The translations under genes were made by a program, and so were the position numbers. Below are positions 1 to 7,696 of a DNA stretch of 37,136 nt, in pieces. Source of the DNA: Candidatus Desulfovibrio intestinavium (GTDB lineage Bacteria; Desulfobacterota; Desulfovibrionia; Desulfovibrionales; Desulfovibrionaceae); NCBI GenBank assembly GCA_019118345.1, contig DWZD01000028.1, positions 1 to 37,136 on the forward strand, in the 5' to 3' direction. Under the pieces are notes generated by a model that searched no databases, was not told the origin of the DNA, and saw only the letters and a program-made list of their open reading frames with translations. Every line of letters begins with the position of its first letter. Within the stretch, counting starts at the first letter, position 1.

Positions 1-825
1 GGCACCCTGCGCCTGCTGGAAGCCATACGCATGCTGGGGCTGGAAAACCACACCCGTTTCTATCAGGCCTCCACATCCGAACTGTTCGGCAAGGTGCGGG
101 AAATTCCGCAAACGGAAACCACGCCCTTCTATCCCCGTTCGCCCTACGCCTGCGCCAAGCTCTATTCCTACTGGATCACGGTCAACTACCGCGAAGCCTA
201 CGGCATGTACGCCTGCAACGGCATCCTGTTCAACCACGAATCCCCCATACGCGGCGAAACCTTCGTGACCCGCAAGATCACCCGCGCCCTGGCCCGCATC
301 CTGCTGGGGCTCGCGTCCTGCCTCTATCTGGGCAACATGAACGCCAAGCGCGACTGGGGCCATGCCCGCGACTATGTGGAGATGCAGTGGCTCATGCTGC
401 AACAGGAGCAGCCCGACGATTTCGTCATCGCCACGGGCCGCCAGTTCTCGGTGCGGGATTTCGTCAACGTGGCCGCCGCCGATCTGGGCCTGAGCCTGCA
501 TTGGCAGGGCGAAGGCGTCAACGAAACCGCCACCGTGACGGCCATTGACGCCGACAGGGCCGCGCAGGCCGCCCAGGGCAAGGAGGTCGCCATCAAAGTC
601 AGGGTCGGGGATGTCATCGTGCGGGTCGATCCGCGCTACTTCCGGCCCACCGAGGTGGAAACCCTGCTGGGCGATCCGGCCAGGGCGCAGGCGAAACTGA
701 GCTGGAAACCGCGCACGACCTTCGAGGAAATGGTGGAGGAGATGACCCGCCACGACCTCCAGCTGGCCCTGCGCGACGCCGTGGTGGAAGGCGCAGGCTT
801 CACCAGCTACAAGCACGAGGAATGA
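1..825 (+). CDS. gmd: GDP-mannose 4,6-dehydratase, 3' part (5' end outside window)
   Basis: This enzyme converts GDP-mannose to GDP-4-keto-6-deoxymannose in the cytosol, the shared precursor of GDP-fucose and GDP-perosamine. It is an extended short-chain dehydrogenase. The visible part runs from the first base in frame 1 and contains the STSELFG segment with the catalytic Ser/Thr region, the YxxxK pair in [10 protein letters not shown], the NHESP-RGE-FVTRKI block, and the C-terminal [16 protein letters not shown] block. All of these are strongly conserved in Gmd. About 110 N-terminal residues, including the Rossmann GxxGxxG, lie upstream of the window. The frame is open to a TGA at 823-825. 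The stretch just before the [11 protein letters not shown] block is loop-like and resembles the variable region of the family. The next gene uses the same product, which supports the assignment. Confidence is high for the family. Confidence 0.96.
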   Translation, partial: GTLRLLEAIRMLGLENHTRFYQASTSELFGKVREIPQTETTPFYPRSPYACAKLYSYWITVNYREAYGMYACNGILFNHESPIRGETFVTRKITRALARILLGLASCLYLGNMNAKRDWGHARDYVEMQWLMLQQEQPDDFVIATGRQFSVRDFVNVAAADLGLSLHWQGEGVNETATVTAIDADRAAQAAQGKEVAIKVRVGDVIVRVDPRYFRPTEVETLLGDPARAQAKLSWKPRTTFEEMVEEMTRHDLQLALRDAVVEGAGFTSYKHEE

Positions 826-1021
826 CGCGGCCCCGCTGCCTTCCGCAAGAAAAGGACAGGCAATCCAGAGGAGCCGCACAGGCGGGGAAACAGATTGCGT
901 TTTCCGTCCCGGATGCGCTGCTTGCCTGCGCCCGAGATTTTACATACAACAGGATGAATTTGCTCGACAGCGCAGCAATGGCCAAGCTGGATAACAACTA
1001 CGCTCACGGTGTGAAACGCCT

Positions 1022-2143
1022 ATGAAATCATTTCTCCCTGTCTGCGAGCCGCTGCTTGCGGGCAATGAGCTGAAATACGTCACCGATGCCGTCAGCAGTG
1101 GCTGGATATCCTCTGCCGGCAGCTATGTTTCCGCCTTTGAAAAGGCCTTTGCCGCGTATTGCGGCGTTCGCCACGGCATTGCCGTCTGCAACGGGACGGT
1201 GGCCCTGCATCTGGCCCTGCGTGCGCTGGGCGTCGGGCCGGGGGATGAGGTCATCATCCCGGATTTCACCATGATCGCCTCGGCGCTGGCCGTCTGCTAC
1301 TGCGGTGCGAAGCCTGTTTTTGTGGATGCCGATCCCGAGACCTGGAACATGGACGCCGCGGCGGTGGAGCGGCGCATCACCCCGGCCACGCGCGGCATCA
1401 TGGCCGTGCACATCTTCGGCAATCCTTGCGACATGGACGCCCTGGGCCAGCTTGCCGATCGTCACGGACTCTGGCTCATGGAGGATGCCGCCGAAGCGCA
1501 CGGCGCGAGCCTGCGCGGGCGCAAGGCGGGCGGATTGTCCCGCATTGCCGCCTTCAGCTTCTTTGCCAACAAGAACATCACCACGGGCGAGGGCGGCATG
1601 GTCGTCACCGATGACGACGAGCTGGCGGCAGCCTGCCGCTACTACAAGAACATGTGCTTTCCCCTTGATGCGCCGCGCACCTACCTGCATGCCCACATCG
1701 GCTACAATTACCGCATGAGCAATCTGCATGCCGCCATCGGCCTGGCCCAGACCGAGCGCGCCGACGCGTACAAGGCCCTGCGTCAGGCGCATGGCCGGCA
1801 GTACCGGGAACGGCTGGCCGCCATTCCCGGCATTCGCCTCCAGCAGGATACCCCGGACGGGGAAAACGTGTACTGGATGAACGGGCTGGTGGTCACGTCG
1901 GCCTATGGGCGCTCGCGCGACGAACTCCTTGTCCATCTGCGCGAACAGGGCATCGATACCCGGCTGTTTTTCAACGGCATGCACCGCCAGCCGGCGCTGA
2001 AGGATTTTGGCTGCGACGGCGGCAGCGACTATCCGGTTTCCGACCTGCTGGCCGACAACGGCTTTTATCTGCCCAGCGGCAGCAACCTGCGGGAAGCGGA
2101 TATTGATCGCGTCTGCGACGTCATTGCCGCCTTTGCCCGTTAA
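1022..2143 (+). CDS. per: DegT/DnrJ/EryC1 aminotransferase, GDP-perosamine synthase-like
   Basis: A PLP-dependent sugar aminotransferase of 373 residues, the usual size for the family. It probably transfers an amino group from glutamate to GDP-4-keto-6-deoxymannose, giving GDP-perosamine. Visible features are the SNGTVALH-type cofactor-binding segment (CNGTVALHLAL near residue 57), the MEDAAEAHGA acidic motif near 153, and the Schiff-base lysine K184 in FANKNITTGEGGM. The segment IGYNYRMSNLHAAIGLAQ matches the conserved C-terminal core. The sequence resembles Per/RfbE proteins of perosamine O-antigens more than PseC- or ArnB-type enzymes, and the upstream gmd makes its expected substrate. The ribosome-binding site before the ATG is weak. 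The 196 bases between gmd and this gene hold no clear signal. Another 4-ketosugar substrate cannot be excluded. Confidence 0.85.
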   Translation: MKSFLPVCEPLLAGNELKYVTDAVSSGWISSAGSYVSAFEKAFAAYCGVRHGIAVCNGTVALHLALRALGVGPGDEVIIPDFTMIASALAVCYCGAKPVFVDADPETWNMDAAAVERRITPATRGIMAVHIFGNPCDMDALGQLADRHGLWLMEDAAEAHGASLRGRKAGGLSRIAAFSFFANKNITTGEGGMVVTDDDELAAACRYYKNMCFPLDAPRTYLHAHIGYNYRMSNLHAAIGLAQTERADAYKALRQAHGRQYRERLAAIPGIRLQQDTPDGENVYWMNGLVVTSAYGRSRDELLVHLREQGIDTRLFFNGMHRQPALKDFGCDGGSDYPVSDLLADNGFYLPSGSNLREADIDRVCDVIAAFAR

Positions 2144-2153
2144 AGGAGCCGTC

Positions 2154-2930
2154 ATGACTGTCTTCGGCGATTATGCGCGGTATTACAATGTGCTCTATCA
2201 GGACAAGGATTATGCGGGCGAAGCGGATTTCGTCCTCACATGCCTGAAACGCCGGCATGAGGCTCCCCGCACGCTGCTGGATCTGGGCTGCGGCACAGGA
2301 CGCCATGCCCTGGAAATGGCCCGCCGGGGCCTCAGCGTCACCGGGGTGGACATGTCCGCCACCATGCTGGACATGGGCCGTCAGGCGTTGGCCGTCGCGC
2401 CGGAACTGCCGCCGGGCGTCACGCCGCCCCGGCTGCTGGAGGGCGATGCGCGGACAGTCCGGCTTGAGACGCCATTTGATGCCGTGACCAGCCTGTTCCA
2501 TGTGATGAGCTACCAGAATACGGAAGAAGATGCCCTTGCCGTACTGGAAACCGCCCGTTGCCACCTGAAGCCGGGCGGCTGCTTTCTCTTTGATTTCTGG
2601 TATGGCCCCGGGGTGCTGACCGACCCGCCTACGGAGCGGGATCGCGTCATGGAAGATGCGCTGACGCGTGTTCAGCGCCACGCCCATCCCGTGCATCGCA
2701 TCAGCGACAATATCGTGGAAGTGCATTACGACATCCGGCTGACGGACAAGACCACGGGCAGTGAGTCGTCCTTGCGTGAGATGCACTCCATGCGCTACTG
2801 GTTTTTGCCGGAATTGCGCTATCTGGCAAGGCAGGCAGGCTTTTCCCCCGTGGCGGAAGGCGCCTGGCTGCGTGACAGCCTCGCGGACGGCTCATCAACC
2901 CCCTGGAATGCCTGGATGCTGTTGCAATGA
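2154..2930 (+). CDS. SAM-dependent class I methyltransferase
   Basis: A 258-residue methyltransferase. The Rossmann motif I, LDLGCGTGR, lies at residues 42-50. It is followed by an acidic loop (GVDMSATML) and a motif-IV-like segment (FDAVTSLFHVMSY), then LKPGGCFLFDFWYGPGV. This is the classic methyltransferase-11/25 layout. The ATG at 2154 follows a good ribosome-binding site (AAAGGAG) and sits 10 bases after the aminotransferase stop, so the frame upstream of it is not coding. Its stop overlaps the next start by four bases (ATGA), which implies translational coupling. In this neighbourhood it may methylate a sugar nucleotide or a glycan hydroxyl or amino group, for example on perosamine. The acceptor cannot be read from the sequence. 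Confidence 0.85.
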   Translation: MTVFGDYARYYNVLYQDKDYAGEADFVLTCLKRRHEAPRTLLDLGCGTGRHALEMARRGLSVTGVDMSATMLDMGRQALAVAPELPPGVTPPRLLEGDARTVRLETPFDAVTSLFHVMSYQNTEEDALAVLETARCHLKPGGCFLFDFWYGPGVLTDPPTERDRVMEDALTRVQRHAHPVHRISDNIVEVHYDIRLTDKTTGSESSLREMHSMRYWFLPELRYLARQAGFSPVAEGAWLRDSLADGSSTPWNAWMLLQ

Positions 2931-4129
2931 AGCGAATCGCCGTCTTGTGCTGTGACTATCCTCTGCATACGGCCGCGCTTGTCCTGAACTCCATTGAGGA
3001 GTTTGTGGATCGCGGCATGCACATTGACATTTTTTGCAACTCGGCGATGGATGCTCCGGTTTTTCCTTCCTCGTATCCCGTAACCGTCCATGTTTACCGC
3101 GAAGCCTTCCGGGACAAGGTCTTCAGGAAACTTTCCACCTTTCCCATCATCCGGCATATGCTCTTTCCACGGATGATACGCGATATTGCCCGCCTGTCTC
3201 CCTATTGGGCATCCTTTGCCAGATATGTCAAAAGACTGGACTTGGATGTCTACGACTACATTCTCTGTATTTCCTATCCCGCGCTGTTTTGCGTTGCGGC
3301 AAAACGCCATTCCGGGAAATGCATCTACTACAACATAGAACTGTTGGATGACACGCCAGATGCGGCGGGAATTTATATTGATAAAAACCTTTGCCGCAAG
3401 CTGGAACATGCTTGCCTACACCGCGTCTCTCATACGGTGGCCATGAGTCCGGACAGGGCAAGGATCTTTCAGCGCCAAACGCAGACGCCGGAGAGCCGGA
3501 TCTCGGTTCTCCCCATCCTGCCGCGAACCAAGGAGTTGGGGGAGCGGAGTCCATCAAATTTTTTCCGCGCAAAGTTTTCTCTGAAGCCTGACCAGAAAAT
3601 TGTTGTGTACAGTGGCGGCATCGGCGACTGGGCCATGCTGGAGGAGATTGTCAGGACAGTTCCCGCATGGCCTGAAGCGTATGTCCTTGTTATCCATACC
3701 TGGCAGCAATATGCGTTCGAAAGTCCGTATGGAAAGCGCTTGCTGGATGCGGCAAGAGGGCTGCCTGTCTTTTTTTCCGCGGAAAGCCTTTCGCGCTCCC
3801 AGCTGATTTCCGCCCTGTCGGCTGCCGATATCGGCATTGCCTACTATCGTGAACTTGATGATAATTTTACGAATATTGTTTTTTCCTCCAACAAGATCTG
3901 CGAATATCTCATTGCCGGCTTGCCTGTCCTTTGTTCGCCTTTGCCCTCTCTGAAAAAGGAAATCGACAGCCATAACCTGGGGAGAGCTGTTCCAATCAGT
4001 CAAATACCAGCCGCCATCAGGGAACTTGGCGCACACAAGGACTCTTTGGCCGCAAGCATTGCCAAATCGCTCACCGAGGAACTCAATTTTGACAAATATT
4101 TTGAAAAATTTTACCGGAAGATCGTGTGA
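2927..4129 (+). CDS. GT4-type glycosyltransferase
   Basis: A 400-residue protein with the two-domain GT-B plan. The N-terminal half starts MKRIAVLCCDYPLHTA, a beta-strand/loop opening common in acceptor domains. The C-terminal donor domain starts near residue 224 with VVYSGGIGDW. It ends with SNKICEYLIAGLPVLCSP near residue 325, the E-x-x-A-G-x-P-V signature region of GT4-like retaining transferases. The canonical Glu of the EX7E motif is not clear to me. The gene overlaps the upstream methyltransferase by four bases and precedes another methyltransferase by four bases, so the three are probably one transcript. Its base composition is visibly richer in A and T than gmd or per. Donor and acceptor are unknown. 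Confidence 0.75.
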   Translation: MKRIAVLCCDYPLHTAALVLNSIEEFVDRGMHIDIFCNSAMDAPVFPSSYPVTVHVYREAFRDKVFRKLSTFPIIRHMLFPRMIRDIARLSPYWASFARYVKRLDLDVYDYILCISYPALFCVAAKRHSGKCIYYNIELLDDTPDAAGIYIDKNLCRKLEHACLHRVSHTVAMSPDRARIFQRQTQTPESRISVLPILPRTKELGERSPSNFFRAKFSLKPDQKIVVYSGGIGDWAMLEEIVRTVPAWPEAYVLVIHTWQQYAFESPYGKRLLDAARGLPVFFSAESLSRSQLISALSAADIGIAYYRELDDNFTNIVFSSNKICEYLIAGLPVLCSPLPSLKKEIDSHNLGRAVPISQIPAAIRELGAHKDSLAASIAKSLTEELNFDKYFEKFYRKIV

Positions 4130-4133
4130 TTCC

Positions 4134-4862
4134 ATGGAAAATGGCTCTATCGTCGAACAGGACATATGGGACAAGGGCTACCAGCAGTACACGCTTTCTG
4201 TCTCGCAAAACCAGCGTGAAAATGCGTTTCTCGAGCGATTTCTTCCCGCCAGACAAGGTTCGGCCCTTGAAATCGGCTGTTTTCCCGGGCGCTATTTGCC
4301 GCTTGTCGGTCGCAAGGGCTACACGCTTTCCGGCATTGACAGAACGCCGCGCGTGGCTGAGCTTCCGTCGTGGCTGACTGGTCTCGGATGCAAGGTCGGC
4401 AAATTTTATCAGGCGGATTTTTGTGCATGGCAGGCGGAATCACGGTATGATGCCGTCATTTCCTTCGGCTTTGTTGAACACTTCACGAATTGGGATGAAA
4501 TATTTGTCAAACATTGTTCTCTTGTCGCGCCGGGTGGGGTGCTGCTTGTCACTTTTCCCAATTTTGGCGGCATGGTGCAAAAGTATCTGCATGCCTGGCT
4601 TGATGCGCAAAACCTCGCCCTTCATTGGCAGGAAGCCATGCGGATTGCTCGCTACAGGGAGATATGCGCGCGGCAGGATTTTAAGATCGTTTTCAGCGGC
4701 TACTGGGGCGGTTTTGATTTCTGGTTGGGCGGAGAGGCCAAACTTTCTCGCCTGCAGCAGCGTTGTTTCAAGGTTCTTTGCAAATTGAGCCGTCACGGCG
4801 CGTCCCTTCCCTCCTTCAGCTGGAGCGCTCCCTATTGCGGCATAGTTGCCAAGCGAGTGTGA
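4134..4862 (+). CDS. SAM-dependent methyltransferase
   Basis: A 242-residue class I methyltransferase. Motif I reads LEIGCFPGRY at residues 45-54. GIDRTP is the motif II acidic loop, YDAVISFGFVEHF a motif-IV-like strand, and APGGVLLVTFPNFGG the post-motif-IV strand. The ATG at 4134 was chosen because the frame upstream lies inside the preceding gene and because the gap to that stop is only four bases. The SAM motif has an aromatic-proline pair (CFPG) instead of the usual GxGxG, seen in some lineages of the methyltransferase-23 group. It lies between two glycosyltransferase genes and so probably decorates the same glycan. Its substrate is unknown. Confidence 0.8.
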   Translation: MENGSIVEQDIWDKGYQQYTLSVSQNQRENAFLERFLPARQGSALEIGCFPGRYLPLVGRKGYTLSGIDRTPRVAELPSWLTGLGCKVGKFYQADFCAWQAESRYDAVISFGFVEHFTNWDEIFVKHCSLVAPGGVLLVTFPNFGGMVQKYLHAWLDAQNLALHWQEAMRIARYREICARQDFKIVFSGYWGGFDFWLGGEAKLSRLQQRCFKVLCKLSRHGASLPSFSWSAPYCGIVAKRV

Positions 4863-4866
4863 AGTC

Positions 4867-5694
4867 ATGACATCACGGTCAAGAATTGCCATTCTCTATA
4901 TTTGTACCGGAAAGTACCATGTTTTTTGGGATAAATTTCATGCCAGCGCCCAAAAAAATCTTTTTCCCCAAGCGGAAAAACATTTTTTCGTGTTTTCCGA
5001 TGCGCCCCGTGAGGCATTGGCACGCGATGATATGACGTATATTTACCAGCCGAGGTTGGGCTGGCCCAACGATACCCTCAAGCGTTTTCACATGTTCAGC
5101 CGCATAGCGGACAAGCTGCAGGAGTACGATTTCATTTTTTTCTTTAATGCAAATATTGTTTTCTTGGATGAAATTACGGAAGAAATATTGCCGTCACCGG
5201 AGGAAGGACTCGTCGTCGTCCAACATCCTGGGTATTATGCGGCACGTCCTTATGATTTCCCGTATGAGCAAAATAGAAGGTCAACTGCATACATCAACTG
5301 TGGAAAAGGAAAATGCTACATTTGTGGGGGTGTCAATGGTGGAACGCGCCAGGCTTATACGACCATGATTCAGGATCTGGTCAAAGCAATAGATACGGAT
5401 ATGTGGCATGGCATTGTGGCTGTCTGGCATGACGAGTCACATATCAACAAATACATTATTGACAGACCGTACAAACTTCTTTCTCCGGCCTATGCTGTTC
5501 CTGAAAATGTAAACCTGCCCTTTGCGCCCAAAATTCTCATTCTTGATAAAAGCAATTATGGCGGGCATGAGGCCTTGCGCAATGAAACGGCGGAACCCCG
5601 GTCACGGCCTCATTTCGGACATCGCATCCAACGAAAGGTCAATCGCCTTCTTCGCCGTTTGTCTTTTTGCATAGGTCGGATGGTATCGCGCTGA
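4867..5694 (+). CDS. GT6 family glycosyltransferase (blood-group A/B-like alpha-1,3-Gal/GalNAc transferase)
   Basis: A 275-residue GT-A fold enzyme of family GT6, which includes the human ABO transferases. The DxD position reads NAN (residues 94-96) in FFFNANIVF. Known bacterial GT6 enzymes carry NxN here and act without a metal ion. Other matches are HPGYY (119-124; the His aligns with the acceptor-binding His of ABO), PYEQNRRSTAYI, the donor-specificity loop YICGGVNGG (151-159), and WHDESHINKY (187-196), which holds the catalytic Glu190. These blocks occur in family order and spacing. The expected reaction adds Gal or GalNAc alpha-1,3 to a galactose carrying alpha-1,2-fucose. A fucosyltransferase gene follows directly. 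The start at 4867 is preferred over 4846, which overlaps the previous gene. No signal or membrane anchor is seen; a basic tail (RIQRKVNRLLRR) could bind membranes. The gene is AT-rich, suggesting transfer. Confidence 0.93.
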   Translation: MTSRSRIAILYICTGKYHVFWDKFHASAQKNLFPQAEKHFFVFSDAPREALARDDMTYIYQPRLGWPNDTLKRFHMFSRIADKLQEYDFIFFFNANIVFLDEITEEILPSPEEGLVVVQHPGYYAARPYDFPYEQNRRSTAYINCGKGKCYICGGVNGGTRQAYTTMIQDLVKAIDTDMWHGIVAVWHDESHINKYIIDRPYKLLSPAYAVPENVNLPFAPKILILDKSNYGGHEALRNETAEPRSRPHFGHRIQRKVNRLLRRLSFCIGRMVSR

Positions 5695-5783
5695 CATGTC
5701 CCGTTGCTGTCCATGCGGTGAGCAGGCAGAGCTGATCAGCGCAAGGTGCTTTGTTTTTTATGTTGCACAAGGAGTCAAAAGCC

Positions 5784-6656
5784 TTGCAGCCCAATAGAAT
5801 AACAGCCATGCTTTGCGGCGGTCTGGGCAACCAGATGTTTCAGTACGCAGCGGCCTGCGCGCTGTCGCTGCGCTGCCGGGCGCCTCTGTATCTGGATACT
5901 GGCCACTTTCGCAGGGCTGATAATACGCGCGCCTTTCAGCTCTCTCTCTTTCCTCGCCTCATGCAGCGTGTTGCCGGCATAACAGACTTCCCTCCGACCT
6001 TTTTTCGCCGCGTATGGAAGCGCTTGCGCCGGCTTTTGCCTTGTTCTCCTGAGGTGCACGAACCGCATTTTGCCTATTGGCCCGAATTTGAGCGCCTGAA
6101 CCCTCCTGCTATCCTTTTCGGATATTGGCAAAGCGAGAAATATTTTGCCGCTGTGCAGGCGGAAATTCGCCACGATTTCGCCTTTCCTCCCTTGCCTGAC
6201 GGCCCGGCCCAAGAGCTGGCTGCCCGCATTGCCGGCACGCCAGAGGCCGTCTCCGTGCATATCCGGCGCGGAGACTATGTCAGCAATCCGCAGGCACAGG
6301 CTTTTCACGGCAACCTGCAACAAGACTACTATCGTGCGGCGCTCAACCGCATCATGGAGACCTGCGGCCCTGCGACACTCTTTTTGTTCAGTGATGATCC
6401 CCAATGGGTTCAGGATAATTTTGATCGTTGCGGACATGCGGCTTTCGTCGTAGATTTGGCAATGCCCGAAGTGCCGCACCATGACATGCACCTCATGTCG
6501 TTATGCAAGCATCACATCATCGCCAATTCCAGCTTCTCGTGGTGGGGCGCCTGGTTGGGTCAGCGGCAAGGGCTGACGTTTGCGCCCAAGCGCTGGTTTG
6601 CCGACGAATCTGTCAATACGGAAGATGTGTGCCCTGACCGCTGGGTACGGCTTTAG
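5784..6656 (+). CDS. GT11 alpha-1,2-fucosyltransferase
   Basis: A 290-residue GDP-fucose-dependent transferase of family GT11. The N-terminus carries CGGLGNQMFQYAAA (11-24). Motif I, HIRRGDYVSN, lies at 159-168 and binds the GDP-sugar. LFSDDPQWV is the second block. HHIIANSSFSWWGAWLG near the C-terminus is the conserved last motif. The start is set at the TTG at 5784 because AAGGAG (5769-5774) sits nine bases before it, and because GT11 proteins usually begin just before GGLGNQ. An ATG at 5760 lies upstream of that Shine-Dalgarno sequence. The enzyme makes Fuc alpha-1,2-Gal, the H-antigen-type acceptor used by GT6 transferases, so the two adjacent genes probably act in series. GDP-fucose would need a Fcl/WcaG reductase, which is not in this window. 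Confidence 0.93.
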   Translation: MQPNRITAMLCGGLGNQMFQYAAACALSLRCRAPLYLDTGHFRRADNTRAFQLSLFPRLMQRVAGITDFPPTFFRRVWKRLRRLLPCSPEVHEPHFAYWPEFERLNPPAILFGYWQSEKYFAAVQAEIRHDFAFPPLPDGPAQELAARIAGTPEAVSVHIRRGDYVSNPQAQAFHGNLQQDYYRAALNRIMETCGPATLFLFSDDPQWVQDNFDRCGHAAFVVDLAMPEVPHHDMHLMSLCKHHIIANSSFSWWGAWLGQRQGLTFAPKRWFADESVNTEDVCPDRWVRL

Positions 6657-6665
6657 AGTTTGAAT

Positions 6666-7685
6666 ATGTCGTCTCACTGCCAATCACCTGACATTACCGT
6701 CCTGCTGCCTGCATACAATGCGGAACCGTTCATAACGGAAGCCGTCATGTCCATTTTGCAGCAAAGTTATACGAACTTTGTGCTGCTGATCATTGATGAC
6801 GGTTCCACAGATCGCACGGGTGAGATTCTGGAGGAGCTGGCATCTCGCGATGGCCGCATTGCATTGTACCGGCGAGAAAACAGGGGGCTTGTTGCCACGC
6901 TCAATGAGGGGCTGTCCCTCTGTCGCACAGAACTTGTGGCGCGCATGGATGCTGACGATATCGCATTGCCCGATCGGCTCGCCATGCAGAAAGACTTTAT
7001 GGACGCCCATCCGGGAATTGTGGTCTGCGGAAGCGACATGGTAGCCTGCGAAAGCGGGAAAATGCTGGTCTACCCACGGCAGGAGCGTTGTCCTGTCGCG
7101 TGTCTTTTTGGTTCACCGCTTGCGCACCCAACGGTAATCTTTCGCAAAAGCATTGTGGAGTCGCTTGGCGGATACGGAGAAGAGATGCTCTTTGCGGAAG
7201 ATTATGATTTGTGGGCACGCATCATTGCGAATGGTCTGAAAATGGCGAATATTCCTCAGCCACTGCTTGTATACCGTGAGCATCCGCAGGTTGACCGTTT
7301 TGCCTACCGCTGCCGCAGCATGCTGACAACGCAGCGGATCTGGGTGCAGCAGCTTCAGCGGCTGGGCATTTGTCCCACCCCGGGGGAACTGGATAGTCAT
7401 GCCTATTGCGCCGCCCCTTGCAAAGACATCGCATGGCGGCAAAAAAGGGCACATCAGTGGCTGGAAAAGTTGTGCGCGTGCAATCGCCGGGAACGCATTT
7501 ACGATCAGGCGATGCTTGAGGGCCAATGCGCGGACATCCTGAGGCGTTTTCCCCAGCCCGTTTCTTTCGCCAAGGCTCCGCTGTTTGCTTTCGCCCGGCT
7601 GGCCCGACTGCTCATTGCCTCATTGTTCCATGACACGACAGCTCTCAAGACGTTTCTTCGAAAGCTGCGTCGGGTGAGGAAATAG
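6666..7685 (+). CDS. GT2 family glycosyltransferase
   Basis: A 339-residue inverting GT-A transferase. The N-terminal nucleotide-sugar domain has the TVLLPAYNAEPF opening, DDGSTD at 44-49 and ARMDADD at 92-98, the DxD-type metal site. FAEDYDLWARI is the later acidic motif near the presumed catalytic base. The C-terminal 130 residues are not recognisable as a separate domain. It is closely related to the GT2 protein encoded at 9226-10257: both share ENRGL-ATLNEGL and MDADDIALP-RLA blocks and similar length, so they are paralogs. The ATG at 6666 was chosen over the TTG six bases before it. It lies nine bases after the fucosyltransferase stop and probably belongs to the same transcript. Donor and acceptor are unknown. 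Confidence 0.88.
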   Translation: MSSHCQSPDITVLLPAYNAEPFITEAVMSILQQSYTNFVLLIIDDGSTDRTGEILEELASRDGRIALYRRENRGLVATLNEGLSLCRTELVARMDADDIALPDRLAMQKDFMDAHPGIVVCGSDMVACESGKMLVYPRQERCPVACLFGSPLAHPTVIFRKSIVESLGGYGEEMLFAEDYDLWARIIANGLKMANIPQPLLVYREHPQVDRFAYRCRSMLTTQRIWVQQLQRLGICPTPGELDSHAYCAAPCKDIAWRQKRAHQWLEKLCACNRRERIYDQAMLEGQCADILRRFPQPVSFAKAPLFAFARLARLLIASLFHDTTALKTFLRKLRRVRK

Positions 7686-7696
7686 ATTCTGCAATA

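Noticed and set aside
1028-2155. A 375-codon frame on the minus strand opposite the aminotransferase
   Set aside because: The plus strand encodes a full set of aminotransferase motifs with the correct length; the antisense frame has none.
4846-4866. An upstream ATG for the GT6 gene
   Set aside because: It lies inside the methyltransferase gene without a ribosome-binding site. The ATG at 4867 gives the expected family N-terminus just before the first beta strand.
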